Assembly (NCBI GenBank): GCA_018894105.1
Contig: CM032121.1
Span: 7,482,507 to 7,546,506, forward strand
Reading direction: 5' to 3'
Source: Jacaranda mimosifolia
Taxonomy: Eukaryota; Streptophyta; Magnoliopsida; Lamiales; Bignoniaceae
DNA length: 64,000 bases
Part shown: positions 35,172 to 47,924 of the stretch, piece by piece
How positions within the stretch are numbered: the first letter of the stretch is position 1
How the letters are laid out: the number at the start of each line of letters is the position of its first letter
Translations under genes and position numbers: made by a program
Notes under the pieces: generated by a model
What the model saw: only the letters and a program-made list of their open reading frames with translations
The model's database searches: none
What the model was told of the DNA's origin: nothing

Positions 35172-37551
35172 ATGCTGAGAGTGTTTGGTGAAGAGAGTAA
35201 TAGGGGCAGTGATAGTGAAGAGACCTGGTCGAATGTAAGTTCGACCAGGATGGTAGATAGCTCGACTAGTGAGTCTAATGAGTCTTCTAGTGAAAGCTCA
35301 ACTTCTTCTAGTAGTTTGAGTGATACTCGAGGTGACACTAGAGGTAGGAATGGGCCGAGTGAATCTCCCGTGTTTCATGGTCGGTTATTTACACCCAACC
35401 ATTACAGTGAAATCATTTCCAAGATCATAAGTAGGGATCTCGAGTTAATTAGGCAGTTGTATCACATTCCCTTAAAGTTCGAGCTGATCGTCCTTAGTCT
35501 TGTTGATAGTATGCATCGACCTTTGGTCAATTGCATAACTATGTTTGAGGAGGCTTTGAAGTGTGGGCTAAGGTTTCCCTTTGCATAATCTATAGTCGAC
35601 CTCCTGACTGGTCTTCAAGTCTGAATAACCCAACTGTTTCCAAATTATTTTTCAACTTTGTACAACTTTATGGTTTTAATGTTAATACATGACCAACCTC
35701 CTACTTTTGCCAATTTTTCGAATCTCTTTCATCTCTTGATGTCCCAAAAGTTGGGTAGCACCGAAGAGTCGGGCTTTTATTACCTCACAGACCGCGCTCA
35801 TCAAAAGTTTTTGGTTACTCTATCCTCGTCCCATGGCTAAGAGTGGAAAAAGCGCTACTTCTATGTTCGAGTGACGGGTGGGGTCGGGTTTAACATACCA
35901 AGGGGGTGATTGAGGTGGCATATCAAGATGTCAATAAATGAGAACCCTACTTGACCCAACATTTTAATTTGAGACTTAACTCAATTTGGTCAAATGGAGG
36001 CATTGGAGTACATCGAGGAGAGGAACCTGGTGCTAGCAAGCTTATCGCCTGCTTAGCTGGGTCTGCATGCTAACACTTGACGAGGTAGATACCACATTCG
36101 ACATACATTAAAAAAATTTATTTTTGTGTTCAATCTTTTGGTCGATGCTAATGCGCTTTTTTTCTTGTCTTTTCATATCGAATTGAAATCATGAACTACA
36201 CTTGAGCTCAAGCGATGGCTCATCAGCAAAGAGCGCAGGAGCGCTGCTAAGCATTCGCTCATCGAGAGGTTGCCCTTTAGGTCGCTCCGCAGGTACCAGC
36301 ACTGCCATCTACTCCTCAACCAGCTCAACTATCCTATCGAGGTGAACAGCCCAGCGTCTCAACAAAAAAGACCAGCCGTCGAGCAGCCTTAGCCTGCTCA
36401 GAAAAAGACTACAGTGGAGAAAGGGAAAGGAAAAGCTAGGGCCTCGACCCAATTGATCGGGTTCGATCTCTTTAGGCCTCGATCGGATGATGATTTATTC
36501 TCGCTGCATAGCTTTCCTTCACCAAAGTTTAGGACCAAAGTTGTGGTTCAAAACTCTTTATTGATGATGACGACAGGGTCGACAGGAGCTGCGCCCCTGA
36601 AAGTGATGATGACCGAACTTTTCATGTCCAACCAGAAAAAGATGTCAGAAATGAGCCAACTGGAGGTCCTGAAAGCGCCGGCTTATCACTCTAATATGGT
36701 AAGTGTCTAGTCGAGTTTTACTCATTTTCCCCAAGATGGTGTTTAAATTTCCCGACTAAAGTTGCTGTCATTGCAGGTCAACCAGTTGGGTTACCAGTTT
36801 TACTCGAGGTTCAAGTTGGCACTTGTGATTGAGAAGAGATCCAGAAATAGCAAAGTGATGCAGAAATGGCCAAGACTTAGCTCGACTCCATGTAGTCGAG
36901 GATCGAGCAGTTAACTAAGTAGCTTGAGGACAAAGATGCGCAACTCTTGGTTGTTGTGGCTGAAAAGAGCAAGATGGATGAACAATTATGGAAGGCTAGA
37001 TTGGAGGCTAAGGCCTCTTACAATGTTGGTCGAACATACAGGCATAATGTCACCACCAAGTATGCTCGAGATGAATTTTTTAGGGTGCTCATGGGCATCC
37101 AAAAAGAGGCTTTGCAGAAGTTCATATTGTGTTTGGCATTTTAAGATGCCAGTGTTGTCTTCTTGATTGACGACTTGAAAGAAGCCTTTGAGAAGACTGT
37201 TAAACAATTGGAATTCTTGGGGTATCAGTTTTGACCCGAGGATATAGAGCGCCTAAATCCTCTTCAGACTAAGCAACTCGGGGATTACCTCAAGTTCCCC
37301 TCGATTGATGAAAGCTTTTCTGTGGTGGGAGTTGTACCTGCTCCCATCCCAAGGCGATCGAGATGGCGAAGGAATTCGACTTTGCGAATGACTTCGCATT
37401 TGAGATCAAGGACGGCAAGGTCAATGTTGCTGCATATTTTCCTCCCGCTGAGCGTACATTTCTAATCAATAAAGCTGGTCTTTCTCGACCTGCTGCTGCT
37501 ATCCAACCAGTGTTTGTGCCTACGCCAGAGCAAGAGGTCGAGGGTCCCTAA
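35172..37551 (+). pseudogene. antisense extra ORF (putative gypsy-type transposon protein, PF04195-like)
   Basis: It runs on the strand opposite to gag-pol, between pol and the 3' LTR. The longest open piece, 35172-35588, is 138 aa: a Ser/Glu-rich N-terminus, then a block ending FEEALKCGLRFPFA. Homologous-looking pieces follow in shifted frames: 35658-35840 (with SGFYYLTDR near its end), 36414-36710, a charged helical stretch at 36924-37207 and an end piece at 37363-37551. The order and wording recall the plant 'putative gypsy type transposon' family (PF04195, Transposase_28), known as an additional antisense ORF in some Tat-lineage elements. Its function is unknown. Several frameshifts and stops break it here. 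The family match is from memory and needs a profile search. Confidence 0.6.
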
Positions 37552-38674
37552 GCTGTCATGCGTGTGCCCTTTAACGATGAGCTCGACCTTGCTATCGATG
37601 GGGTGGTGGATCAAGGAGCAGAAAGAGAAGAAGCGGGGTCAAGCTAAGGCCGCAACTGTTTTTGTCAATTTGTTTTATTTAAGTCACCATGCAAGGCGTT
37701 TTGATGAAGTTTATGAATGACTTTTTTAATTATGGAATTGAAGATTTTAATTTATAAAATTAACTTTTTGCTCAAATTCTCTGTCGGCTTACCCCCTTCC
37801 TCTTTACGATTTACTCCTTTTGAACTGATTGCCTCAATAAGTAAAAAAAACCAAATTGTGCTTCCATATAACTGGTCAAATAGTGCAAATTCAAAAAAGG
37901 AATGGGAAATATTTAATTGGTTTAGAACCAAGTTAGTGGTCAATTGAGAGATCGACTCGCAAAGGAATAATTGGATAGGTCTAAGGATATCAGACTTGAC
38001 TTTATCCCTTCAAAATTGATTTTGAAATAGTTGTCACAGTCGACCATTAGGTCAACTTAAGACATTCTTTTCGAGATCAAATGAATTGGCTGGGTGCCAT
38101 GGTCGATCATGAGTCGACTTAGATTGGTTTCAATGTTCTTGTCCAAGTTCCACGTCGAAGTGCATATGTCTGTGAGGCGACTTGATTATGATGATCGGCT
38201 ATGGGGTCAATTTTAAGTTGTGTTCAACGACATAGTCGATTTTTTATCAAGTTGGGCTATGAGCCATGGTCCACAACGAGGTTGGTTTTAAATGATCAAC
38301 TTATTTTTTAAATAATTGGGCTTGAAGCCATAGATTACAGTTTGAGATAGATATGTGATCGACGACATGGTCGACTTTTAAATGATAAACTCGTTTATTA
38401 TTTTGGGCTAGAAACCATAACTTACGGTTTGAAACCGATTTGTGGTCGACTACATGGTCAACTTTAAACGATCAACTTGTTTATTATTTTGGGCTAGAAG
38501 ATATAACTTATGATTTGAAATTGATTTGTGGTCGACTTTAAACGATCAACTCGTTTATTATTTTGGGTTTGAAACTAAAGTTTGCTAGTGAAAGTGAATG
38601 GCTGTCCAATCATAAGTAGTCTTTATTCTTTTGGAATCAAATTACAGCACAGTCGAGTGGAGACCCTGATCTCT

Positions 38675-39508
38675 TTACACGTAAATTTTTTTCAAATTCA
38701 CTATGTTCCATGGTTGGGGGAGCTCATTGTTGTCCATATCTAGTATTCGATACGAGTTGTTCTTCGCCACTTTAACTACTCTATAGGTGCCCTCCCATTT
38801 TAGATTGAGTTTACCCATATTTTTCGATACTTCAATTTTTTTGAGGATGAGGTCCCCCACTTTAAAGCTTCTTGGTCAAACTTCCTTGTTATAATGCTGG
38901 GCCATCTTTGACCTGTATCTTTGCATTGTTGTATATGCATTCTGGCGTAGCTTGTTGATGGTTTCGAGGTCGAATTCTCTTTCAAACTCATTCTTGATAG
39001 GGTTGTAGTAGATCACTCGAGCTGTGTGCTGTATCAATTCTGTTGGAATGACTGCTTCTAACTCGTAGACCAGATTATAAGGATTGTGGCCTATGGCAGT
39101 TTTAGAAGTTGTTCTGTATGCTAATAGCACCCCAGGGAGGTCATCCGTCCAACTCGCTCTGGATCCTTCAAGTCAAGCCTTGAGGTGGTCTAAGACAGTC
39201 TTGTTTGTGACTTTCATTTGCCCATTGGCCTGAGTGTTCCCAACCAAGGTGAAGTGTGGTCAAATTCCTAGGCTTTCGCACTAGTTCCTTATACTCCTGC
39301 TCTCAAACTGTGTCTCATTATCTGATGTCAACACTTTGGGCAAACCAAAACGGCAGATAATATTTTTCCACAGAAAACTTTTGATGGTCGCGTCGGTTAT
39401 CTTTGGGACCACCTCTGCTTCGACCCACTTCGTGAAGTATTCAGCCGCAATGATCATGAATTTTCTTTGACCTGTGGTTTTTAGGAAGGAGCCAACTATA
39501 TCTATCAT
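38675..39508 (-). pseudogene. integrase region of gypsy element
   Basis: Three open pieces (39508-39281, 39130-38876, 38860-38675) carry the catalytic core start (DIVGSFLKTTGQ, FTKWVEAE), the SDNETQF segment with an active-site Asp, the AYRTTSKTAIGHNPY block, and the C-terminal WEGTYRV segment followed by LKKIYV at the stop. This enzyme inserts the cDNA. Frameshifts separate the pieces, so no intact enzyme is encoded. Confidence 0.85.
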
Positions 39509-40089
39509 CTACTGGTCAAATGGCCATGTGATTTGAACTAGCACTAACGTTGACGCAGGCTGGTGAGGTATGTTAGAGTGGATTGGAAATATAGGCATTT
39601 TCTGGCGAAGTCGATAGCATTCTTTAGTAAAGTTGGCCAAAAATACCCATGTCTGATGATTTTGTGGGCCAAAGATTATCCTCTGGAATGATTGTCACAT
39701 GTTCCTGAATGGACTTCTTGTAAGACTTCTCGAGCTTATTCTGGTGTCAAGCACCTCAATAGAGGTCCAGAAACTGATCTCCTGTAGCATTGGCCATACT
39801 CATTGAGGGCGAACTTTGTTGCTCGACCTCTGAATCTACGCACTTGTGCTTTATCCTCGAGCACTTTTCCTTACCTTAAGTAGGCTTTTATTTCATCCTG
39901 CCAAGAAGGAGTTGCTTTTTGGATTTGTCCGACCAAGTTCTGGTCACAATCGCCTACGATATGTTTTGTTGGTGACCAAAAATGTAATGGTTCTATCCCT
40001 GGTTCCTTTTGTCTAGCTAGAAAATTTTGACATGGCATCTGCCCTTTTGTTTTCTGATCGAGGGATTAACTAAGGGTGAACTTTTTGAA

Positions 40090-40430
40090 CTATTGTTGCA
40101 ACTTGTTGACCTCAGCCAAATACTTGCTCATTGTGGCCTCTTTGGCTTCGAAGTTTCCTTCGAACTGCTCTACGACCAGCTGAGAATCAGTAATGATTGA
40201 CAGCTGCTTGACTCATTTATCGTCGGCTACCTTACACCAGCAAAGAGGGCCTCATATTTTACTTTATTATTGGTGATGGGGTAGTAGAGTTTAATGGCAA
40301 AGTCATACTCTTCGACTTGTGGAGAGCTTAAGGAAATGCCTACTCCTTCTCTTGAGGAAGTTGCTGAGCCTTCGACATGTAAGGTTCACATGAGGGAATT
40401 TTGGTCGAGTTCATCGAGCAGGTTGAGTCT
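40090..40430 (-). pseudogene. RNase H region of gypsy element
   Basis: Minus-strand reading shows degraded pieces typical of plant gypsy RNase H: an EGSATSS segment where VDGSS is expected, KYEALFAG, and TDSQLVVEQ with the conserved DSQ. Frame breaks are present, and boundaries are approximate. Confidence 0.65.
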
Positions 40431-40923
40431 TTTTGCTATGAAGTGTACTAACACCTAGGCTTTTATAGCAGTTTGGGTCTGGAAGGTGACGTCAAATTTC
40501 CCTAACTTAATGGCCCACTTCGTCAACCTACTTGAAGTATCTAGTTTTGACAGCGCTTGTTTCGACGGTTAATTCGTCAAAATGACAATAGAGTGGGATT
40601 GAAAGTAAGGCCTCAATTTCCTGGTTCCAGTGACCAAAGCAAGAGCGAATTTTTTGATCTCCGAGTAATTGTGTTCTAGGCCTTACAATGCTTTGATGCT
40701 ATAGTATACAGGTCAGTGGGTGCCATATCTGGTTGATGCCAAAACTAAATTGATTGTTGCCAATGAGACTGCAAGATAAATGTGTAAAACCTCTCCAACC
40801 TCAGGCTTAGCTAGCAGTGGTGGTGCTAACAGATACTGTTTCAATTCGACCAAAATTTGGTCATATTGCTCCATCTACTAGAACTTTCGCACATTCCTAA
40901 GAATCTTCAAAAACGGTAAGCTT

Positions 40924-42024
40924 TTATTTGCTAGACGAGCAATAAATCACCCTAAAGCTATGATCTTGTTGACCAAATGCTGGACCTATATAACTGTTCG
41001 AGGATGTGAGATTTCCAAAATTGCTTGGATCTTTTGTGGGTTTGTTTCCATTCCTCTTTTGACTAACCATGTAATCCAAGAACTTTCCTTTTCTTACCCC
41101 AAATGTGCATTTGTTAGGATTAAGTTTCTTGCCAAATGCTCTCAATATGGAAAATATGTGACTGAGGTCGGCTAAATGGTTTTGCTTTTTTTCTGTTTCA
41201 ACAATCATGTCATCTACATTGACCTCTATGGTCATTCCGATCTTATTTTTGAACATAAAGTTCACAAGTCTTTGGTAGATTGCATCTGCATTCTTAAGCC
41301 CAAAAGGCATGACCAGAAAGCAGTATACCTTATTGGGAACTACAAATGAGGTCTTGTCCCTGTCCTTAAGGACCATAAAATTTTGATGATAGCCTTGGAA
41401 TGCATCCATCATACTTAAAATATCACAACTAGTAGTAGAATCAACTAATAAAACTATGCGAGGCAGCGGGTAAGGGTCTTTAGGACAAGCTTTATTCAAA
41501 TCAGTAAAATCATTTCACATTCTCCATTTTCCTTCATTTTTAGGGACGAGGACTACATTACAAAGCCAACTAGGATATTGAATTCCTACAATATATTTTG
41601 CCTCTAAGAGCTTGTTAACATCTTCCTTGATTATCTGGCATCTTTCAGCATCGAAGGTCCAGGTCTTTTGCCTGATTGGCTTGAATGAAAGGTCCATATT
41701 TATGTAGTGGACGATGACACTGGGGTTGATTCCTTGGAGGTCAGAGGATTTCCAAGCAAAAATATCAATATTCTTTATAAGGAAATTGACCATTAAGCAC
41801 TCCATGTTACTCCCCAGATTAGTGTCATTCCTCGTGTTGTTGGGATTCCCATATTCGAGCTTGATGGTCTTAAACTCCCCGAGGGGTTTGACCCTAGTGT
41901 CATCTAGCTTCCTCTTTTTGTTTTGTTGTCCCTCCTCAGGTTCCATTATTGGAATCTCTCCCGAGGGTTCAGTTTTGGTCCCTTTTGTTCGTTTGCCCCG
42001 ATCAAGATGGTGTAACATCGCCAA
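40924..42024 (-). pseudogene. reverse transcriptase region of gypsy element
   Basis: One frame runs through this block, broken by a TGA at about 41515 just after GKWRM. Conserved pieces are DLNKACPKDPYPLP, MPFGLKNA and the active-site segment, which reads NVDD instead of the usual YVDD. Reverse transcriptase copies the element RNA into DNA. The stop and the altered active site make this copy non-functional. Confidence 0.9.
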
Positions 42025-42212
42025 GCTTCCTTCATATTGTAAAGCAGTTTACTAGTCCTAGTGATTGTCTGAAGCTTGACCTTTATATGGTAGGTCGATA
42101 CAATAGCTCTGAAGTCATTTAGCGCTGGTCGTCCAATTATAGCATTATAAGCAAAAGGTGCATTAATGCCAGGTAATTGACCATGAGTTTCTTCGTCGAG
42201 GTGCCTCCTCAA
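41946..42212 (-). pseudogene. aspartic protease / pol N-terminal segment
   Basis: It contains YNAIIGRPALN followed by a STYH segment, the conserved end of the retropepsin-like domain in plant gypsy polyproteins. It overlaps the reverse transcriptase frame by 79 bases in another frame, so a frameshift lies between them. Confidence 0.7.
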
Positions 42213-42557
42213 ATGAGATGTATAGGTTTATGGACCTTTCGGGGATGATCTCAGATCCTCCAAATCCAACCAACGGAGTCCACACAGGCTCAAACTTCAG
42301 CTTCCCTATGTTCATTCTCTTTAGTGTTGACAAGAAAAATTATATTCATAGAATGCTATTGTCGACCAAAACATTCCTAACCTCAAAGTTAGCTATCTCA
42401 ACTGACACAACAATGGGCAATCTAGTTTAATGTCAGTGCTTTAGCTCTTGAGGTGTGAGAGGTCAGCGTCAGAAAATAAGATGGGCTCTGTGCTGGTGAA
42501 AAGTTGGCAGACTGTTTCGACTGAAGATGACTTAGTCGACTTCAACCTTAGCTGGTT

Positions 42558-43070
42558 TTATCTCCTTGCTGACTTGGAGTCCCCTCCCATTGGGTCTTCT
42601 GCAATAGTGTCGATCACACCTCTGAGGGGTGGGTGCAGATCGATGGGTTTCTTTCCTTTATCCTTTTCCCTTGGGCTAACCGATCTTTCTCTACAGGGAG
42701 TTTGGTCGGTTTGTCCTGCTTTTTGTCTGGCTTTCACATCGACATATTTCTTCAGATGTCCTTGTCGAATTAGCCTCTCGGTCTCATTGTGTAGATTGAA
42801 ACAATTCTCTGTGTCATGACCTTTTTGCTTGTGGAAGTGATAGTATTTTTTAGATCCTTGCATTACCTTGGTCTCGGTCAACTTCCTAGATTTTTTGAAG
42901 AGGTTATTATGTTGAATGGCAAATAGCACATTCTTCTTAGCAATATTTAGCGATGTGTAGTTGTGAAATCTTTTAATGGGAGATCGATGACCATCCTTGT
43001 GTTGTCTATCATCTTTCCCTTTGGTCTTCTTCTTATCAGTGTCTGGGTTTCCATATTTCAATCTGTTCAT
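42558..43070 (-). pseudogene. gag C-terminal (nucleocapsid-like) segment
   Basis: A 170-aa open piece, rich in Lys, with YYHFHKQKGHDTENCFNL followed by an IRQGHLKKYV block. This is the distinctive gag zinc-finger-like motif of Tat-lineage elements, which normally begins with a Cys where Tyr stands here. The metal site is therefore probably lost. Confidence 0.8.
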
Positions 43071-43089
43071 ATTCTCCTAGGTTATTTAC

Positions 43090-43440
43090 CTTTCGGCGAA
43101 GTCGAGTACCTCTTTCATTGTTCTCAGTCTCTCTCTGACCAATGCGTTGGCACATTCCTTGTGTCAAAGACCTAGGAACAACATATCGATCAGAAATTCA
43201 ATTTAGGGACTATCAATCTTCAACACCTCCGTGTTGAATCTAGTGAAAAGATCTTGAAGGGACTCTCCCTTATTCTATTTAATTGTGTGCAAATGAATAT
43301 GGGGGAGTTTTGCTTTCCTTCAACTAGTAAACTGGTGGAGGAACTTATCCTAAAGCTGGTCATACGAGTAGATCAACGTTGGTTCCAACTTGACAAACCA
43401 GTCGAGTGCAATACCTCAAAATGTTGTGACGAGCATCTTG
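43090..43440 (-). pseudogene. gag capsid-domain remnant
   Basis: The minus strand shows the retrotransposon gag domain pattern (ALDWFVKLEPTLI, DKFLHQF, LQDLFTRFNTEVLKI, LRTMKEVLDFAE) interrupted by several stop codons. The capsid packages element RNA. This copy is dead. Confidence 0.7.
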
Positions 43441-44240
43441 GCATAGATGTATTCATTATGCTCGTGGAACTGCATATGTGTTTGAATTGGAGTAAGTGCT
43501 TGTTCAGGTTAGATGAGCAATCATACCTCAACAAACTGATTAGAACCTTGGCATCAACATCTATGCGCTCGTTGATTATCTCCTAGACAAAAGAAGACTC
43601 TCGCTCATGGCGAAGTCGGGGTGTATTATCATAATGGGGGTTTCTTTTAGTATTCCTCTGGAAATCTCTTTCAGACGTCTGTTCAACTATTGCACTTGGT
43701 GGGATACTTCTTCCCATTCATCTCGATCAGCTTGAGATAGATTTTTGTTCGTCTGAGGTCTTGGGCACTCGACCCTTTCGCGCTGTTGGGCTTGAACGGG
43801 TCAGGTGAGGTAATCTACCGAATCAACCACTTCTTCCTTGGGGTTAGGTTGGGTTTCTTCCCATGGGAAACGTCCTCGGCTATCCTCTCATTGGATAAGT
43901 GGACGTCTTATCTCTAGTCTACCCTTATCCTCCCTTGGGGGGCCTCTCCTCGTGTAGTGAAGGTTGGGGAGTGGTACTGGCGACTGGTCCAGGCTGATTG
44001 TTGTGCTTGTTGAGGGCAGTTGATAGTTGAGCTGAAATCTGAGCTAATATTTGCTCGCTTATTAGCTACATAAGTTGAGGCATAGTCAACGTTACTACTT
44101 ACTCTGGCTGGGAGCTGGGTTTAGCCATATCTTGTTCTTATTGGGGTCAAGGAGGAGGGGTTGGGGATATTCTATTCTCATATCTCTCAGAAATGGCTCG
44201 TCTTGTGTTAACCATTTTATCTCAGTTATGGACTCAAGAA

Positions 44241-44256
44241 CCTATAGCCTGCGCCA
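44241..44256 (-). other. primer binding site of gypsy element
   Basis: On the element strand TGGCGCAGGCTATAGG lies a few bases inside the 5' LTR. It resembles the common plant gypsy site TGGCGCCGTCTGTGGG with several changes, as expected for an old copy. Confidence 0.6.
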
Positions 44257-44264
44257 AATGATGA

Positions 44265-45120
44265 TGGTATGAACAGTTTGATAGTATACTGGGCTATGAT
44301 CCAATCGAATCGACCAGGTGGGAGGTCGAGAAGAGGTTTGATGATGTAGTTGGTCGAGTCCTGCAACTAATAGCACACGTCAAGCTAGTTGAGGTGCCCT
44401 CCGCTAAGGTACTCCGATGCTCAAGTCAGTACTTAATCGACTAGAAGGTAGAGTAGTAGAGTGAGGCTTTTGAGTGATAATGAGCATACTTTGCTGAAGG
44501 GTGGCAATGGCATATTTATGACCTTTTTGGAGTGATTGATATGTCAATGATGCCCTTGTACATTTAGAAAGGACCTTTGTTTTCACTTGAGGACCCTTAG
44601 TAGGTCTTTTTCCTTTTGTGTACTATTATAGGTGGCGCCTCCTCTAGCCTTATAGGATACGGTGGTACAAAGGAGGCGTGCACTACTCTGATGCTGCAAA
44701 AAGGTAGTATTGGAATAGGCACGCACCATTAATGTGGAGACGCACCACCTGTAAGAATATTTAATGTAGCAGAGAGGTGGTTGCGGAGATGTTCCCAACT
44801 GCTTTGATCGACCTCCTAGGGTCGAGGTGCGCACTAGCCTATGAGTCATCTATGCACACTTTGGTCGAAGTGGTGGAACTCTATTGGATTCAAATGCCTT
44901 CTTGGCTAAAGCCTGAACGATCATTCTCGAGATGATCGACCATACTCTAGTTGATCGGGCAAAGTGTGGGCACTTGTGCTGACGAAATGGCCCAACAAAG
45001 GTCGATCGCTTGGTTGATCACTAATGGGCTGGACCTAACAGCCAATTGAGTTGTCCCACGTCATATCTTTGGCCTAATTAAGTAATTATTAGGTTGAGCT
45101 TATTGGGCTACCCCATATTA
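44265..45120 (-). repeat. 5' LTR of gypsy element
   Basis: It begins TGGTATGAACAGTTTG and ends CCCCATATTA on the plus strand. It is homologous to 33885-34728. The element-strand start reads TAATATGGGG, so the usual TG is mutated at this end. Confidence 0.9.
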
Positions 45121-47029
45121 ATATATATTTACATTTGTTGAATTTTATTTTATTTTCTAATAAACCCACTTAAACTTATTTTGAATCAAAAACTTAACAA
45201 AACTCACCCAAATCCTATTTATTTACACCCATCTTCAAAATTTAAAGACTCAGCCCAACTCTAACTAATTGGTTGGATTTGGTTCTAACTCATTTTGCTC
45301 CCTCCATCTGCACATGAACTAAAACTTTTTCCCATGGTCCATATTTTCGAGGTTGCTGCATTGCATTTCTTTTTGTTTAGACATCTAGGAACTGAAGATT
45401 GGTTAGATTAGGTCATTTGAAGGGAGCAAATGGAACTTTTATTTAGAAATTATTTGAGGATTACTAATTACTTTTCGCAAACAGTTCATACATAAGAGAT
45501 TCAGTAGATTTAAGTTAATACAAATATCCATCCATGTAATTAATTATACATATATATATGTAAAATCCATATGTATAAATATGATCATTTACATTCAAAA
45601 AGCAGTATGCTTTAAAAGAAGCTTGTATAGTTTGAGAAGGGGGTTTGATTGATCAAAGAGAGGGATATACTTAAATAGATATGTCATCGACTCATCAAGT
45701 ACAACCATACATGATATAAAAATTACACTTGAAAATGGTGGACAATTAGTTAAAGCAATGAATGCTTCCAGCAAAACTGACTACAAAAGAGGAAAAATCG
45801 ACCGCATTAAAATATTACCTTCTTAAAAAGTTCATTTAATATCCAAAAATCGCTCAATAATAATCGGACAAATAGGCAACGTTGGGGGCAAAATTAAATC
45901 TTGCAAGGGGCAAAATTAAATCTTGCAAGGAGCAACCAGCAATACTCAGGATGTTGAATCTGGCAAAATAATTGGACTGGGTTTGGAATATGCTGACTTG
46001 AAATGCCATGTAATCCAAACAAAGCAATGTATAGGAAAATCCATCCAAAGCCAATGGCTTTGTCAATCTTATTGGCTGTTTCAATCTCAACAAGGCCTGC
46101 ATATAATTAATCCCAACAAATCCTTTGTTCAAAATGGGGCTTTTAGTGGTAGGGAATGACTTGGTGAGGAAGAATTTGAGAGGCATGAAGAGTGGAATTA
46201 AAGCCAATATTCAATCAAATAGCCTATTCCAATTATGAAGGGCTAAAAATTTGAGTTTATTTTTCTTTGAAATATTCATGCATGTTAAAAAATTTCTATG
46301 ACTCGAACCACATTTCATACATACAACTATTAGAAACTGAAAATGATATTACTAAATCAATTAAGCCACTCAACTAAGTTCAATTAATCTTAGAGGTTGC
46401 ATTAAATAATCATTGTGACTCAATATTAGAATATAAATGAGCCATAGGTGGAATGAAACTAGGTTGGACGAGTCTATGACTTTTATATCTCTAAATTATA
46501 AAATATGTAATTTTTTAAAATAGTATTAATTAATTAGAATACAATATCTATTTAATAAATAATTCATTATGTTTATCGAACAATGTTATCCATTTAATTG
46601 AGCTAAAAAATAGAACACTTTATAAAAAAATTGTATAATGGTTGAACCTATCATAAATTTAAAATTTTTTATGTAATATAAATTTTATTTCTATATTACA
46701 TAAAAAATTTTAAATTTACTAAATTGATTGAACATATGGGGTTTCAATTCTTATGATTCAACTTCATGGTTAAGTTTTAAATTACATTCAATCACCTGAA
46801 AAGAGCCAGGAGTGCCAAAACCCAAAACTATGAATACGTTTAAATACTAATAATTAATCACGAAAATTAGAAATTTTGAAGAAGACAAAAATAGAGAAAA
46901 AGAAGAAAAGAAAAGTGAAAAGAAAATGGTGGAGAAAAAGACAAAAACGAATAAAAAAAAAAATACAAAATAAAGGTGGGCAAGTACCACCAAATTCTTG
47001 CAATTTTGAAAACCAGCAGCGACGCCTAA
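45121..47029. other. intergenic spacer
   Basis: AT-rich DNA. It has a small tandem duplication of about 21 bases (GGGCAAAATTAAATCTTGCA) at about 45886-45928. Overlapping open frames on both strands at 45854-46207 resemble no protein I know. Confidence 0.4.
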
Positions 47030-47123
47030 CACCGAAATATAATGCGAAGAGTTTTCGCTCTTGAAACACACATCATCAACCCCTCTCACAGAAATTCACT
47101 GTGGCGGCAGCTTTCTGTTTCAG
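47030..47123 (+). promoter_or_regulatory. candidate HDA19 leader exon and promoter
   Basis: HDA19 has a splice acceptor (CATATGCAG) five bases before its ATG, so a noncoding upstream exon must exist. The best place seen is here: sequence ending CTGTTTCAG|GTGCTTC (donor at 47124), followed by a pyrimidine-rich (CT)n tract at 47154-47173 typical of plant leaders. It implies an intron of about 8.6 kb. A nearer leader exon between 52 and 55.7 kb is possible. Confidence 0.35.
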
Positions 47124-47689
47124 GTGCTTCTCTCTTTACTCTTCTCTTGCGCGCTCTCTCTCTCTCTCTCTCTTTCTTGTATAATTCAGATTTCCGTTTG
47201 ATTTCACTGTTAATTTCGCTCTTATTATTTGTAAAAAATCACCTTCTTGTGAATTTCTCCCCTATGGAGTAAAATAAGGTTAATGTGGCATTTAGGGAGG
47301 ACGCAATTCCGAAAAAGGGAGCCCAACGAAGAAAAAATACTTGGTTGTTCTTTACATCGAATTCGAATTGAAGACTTGATTTTTGGATATTGCATGAGCA
47401 TGCAAGATTTGATAATCGCATGCAAGAATACCGATTTCAACAGTTTTAGTGCTAATCGATAGCATGCATGAATTTTTTATGATCTGTGTTATGCCATGTT
47501 GCTCCACTGGAAATGATGGTTTCTGGGCTTTTTGTTTTCTTCTGAAAATTTTTCGCTGAAGTATTTAATTGCATTTCTACATTTTCCTTTTTGTTTAATT
47601 TCTCCCTCCCTCTTTTTCCTATCTTCTTCTTCTTCTTCTACACCCCCCCCCCCCCCCCCAACTTTTAAGTAAAGTTTGTATGCTGTTTT

Positions 47690-47892
47690 GTGGTGGACGT
47701 TTTTATTCCAAATCGGACTTCTATTAGTTAGATTTTGTTTTTTCTCATCAAAGTAGGCTAAATTAGTATAATATATGAGACACAACTCCTAGACCATATT
47801 TTGTTATCGTTAAGGTCCTTTCTACTTGGTTTTAATACCTAACGTCAGCCCAATTCTAGAAAGTCCATAATATAATGGCCTTAGGTTGCACT

Positions 47893-47924
<32 letters not shown>

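Larger units (their letters stand above)
33885..45120 (-). mobile_element. degenerate Ty3/gypsy LTR retrotransposon, Tat-lineage type
   Basis: An 11.2-kb element flanked by the 5-bp target duplication ATATA (33880-33884 and 45121-45125). LTRs lie at 33885-34728 and 44265-45120. Coding order on the minus strand is gag, protease, reverse transcriptase, RNase H, integrase, so the right-hand LTR is the 5' one. Pol order with integrase last defines Ty3/gypsy. A long region between pol and the 3' LTR carrying an opposite-strand reading region, plus the HFHK..GHDTE gag signature, fit the Tat lineage (Retand, Grande, RIRE2, Ogre relatives). The LTRs differ at roughly one base in ten by eye and every coding part has stops or frameshifts, so the copy is old and inactive. 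GC content is higher than in the flanks. Confidence 0.92.

Noticed and set aside
41714..42055. 113-aa plus-strand ORF across the reverse transcriptase region
   Set aside because: It is the reverse-strand shadow of the gypsy pol frame.
45854..46207. 117-aa minus-strand ORF overlapping a 78-aa plus-strand ORF
   Set aside because: No recognisable domain and no splice or promoter context. Open frames on both strands in the same place, over a small tandem duplication, suggest chance.
46876..47064. Lys-rich 62-aa ORF near 47 kb
   Set aside because: It reflects an A-rich, low-complexity tract before the putative HDA19 promoter. There is no domain.
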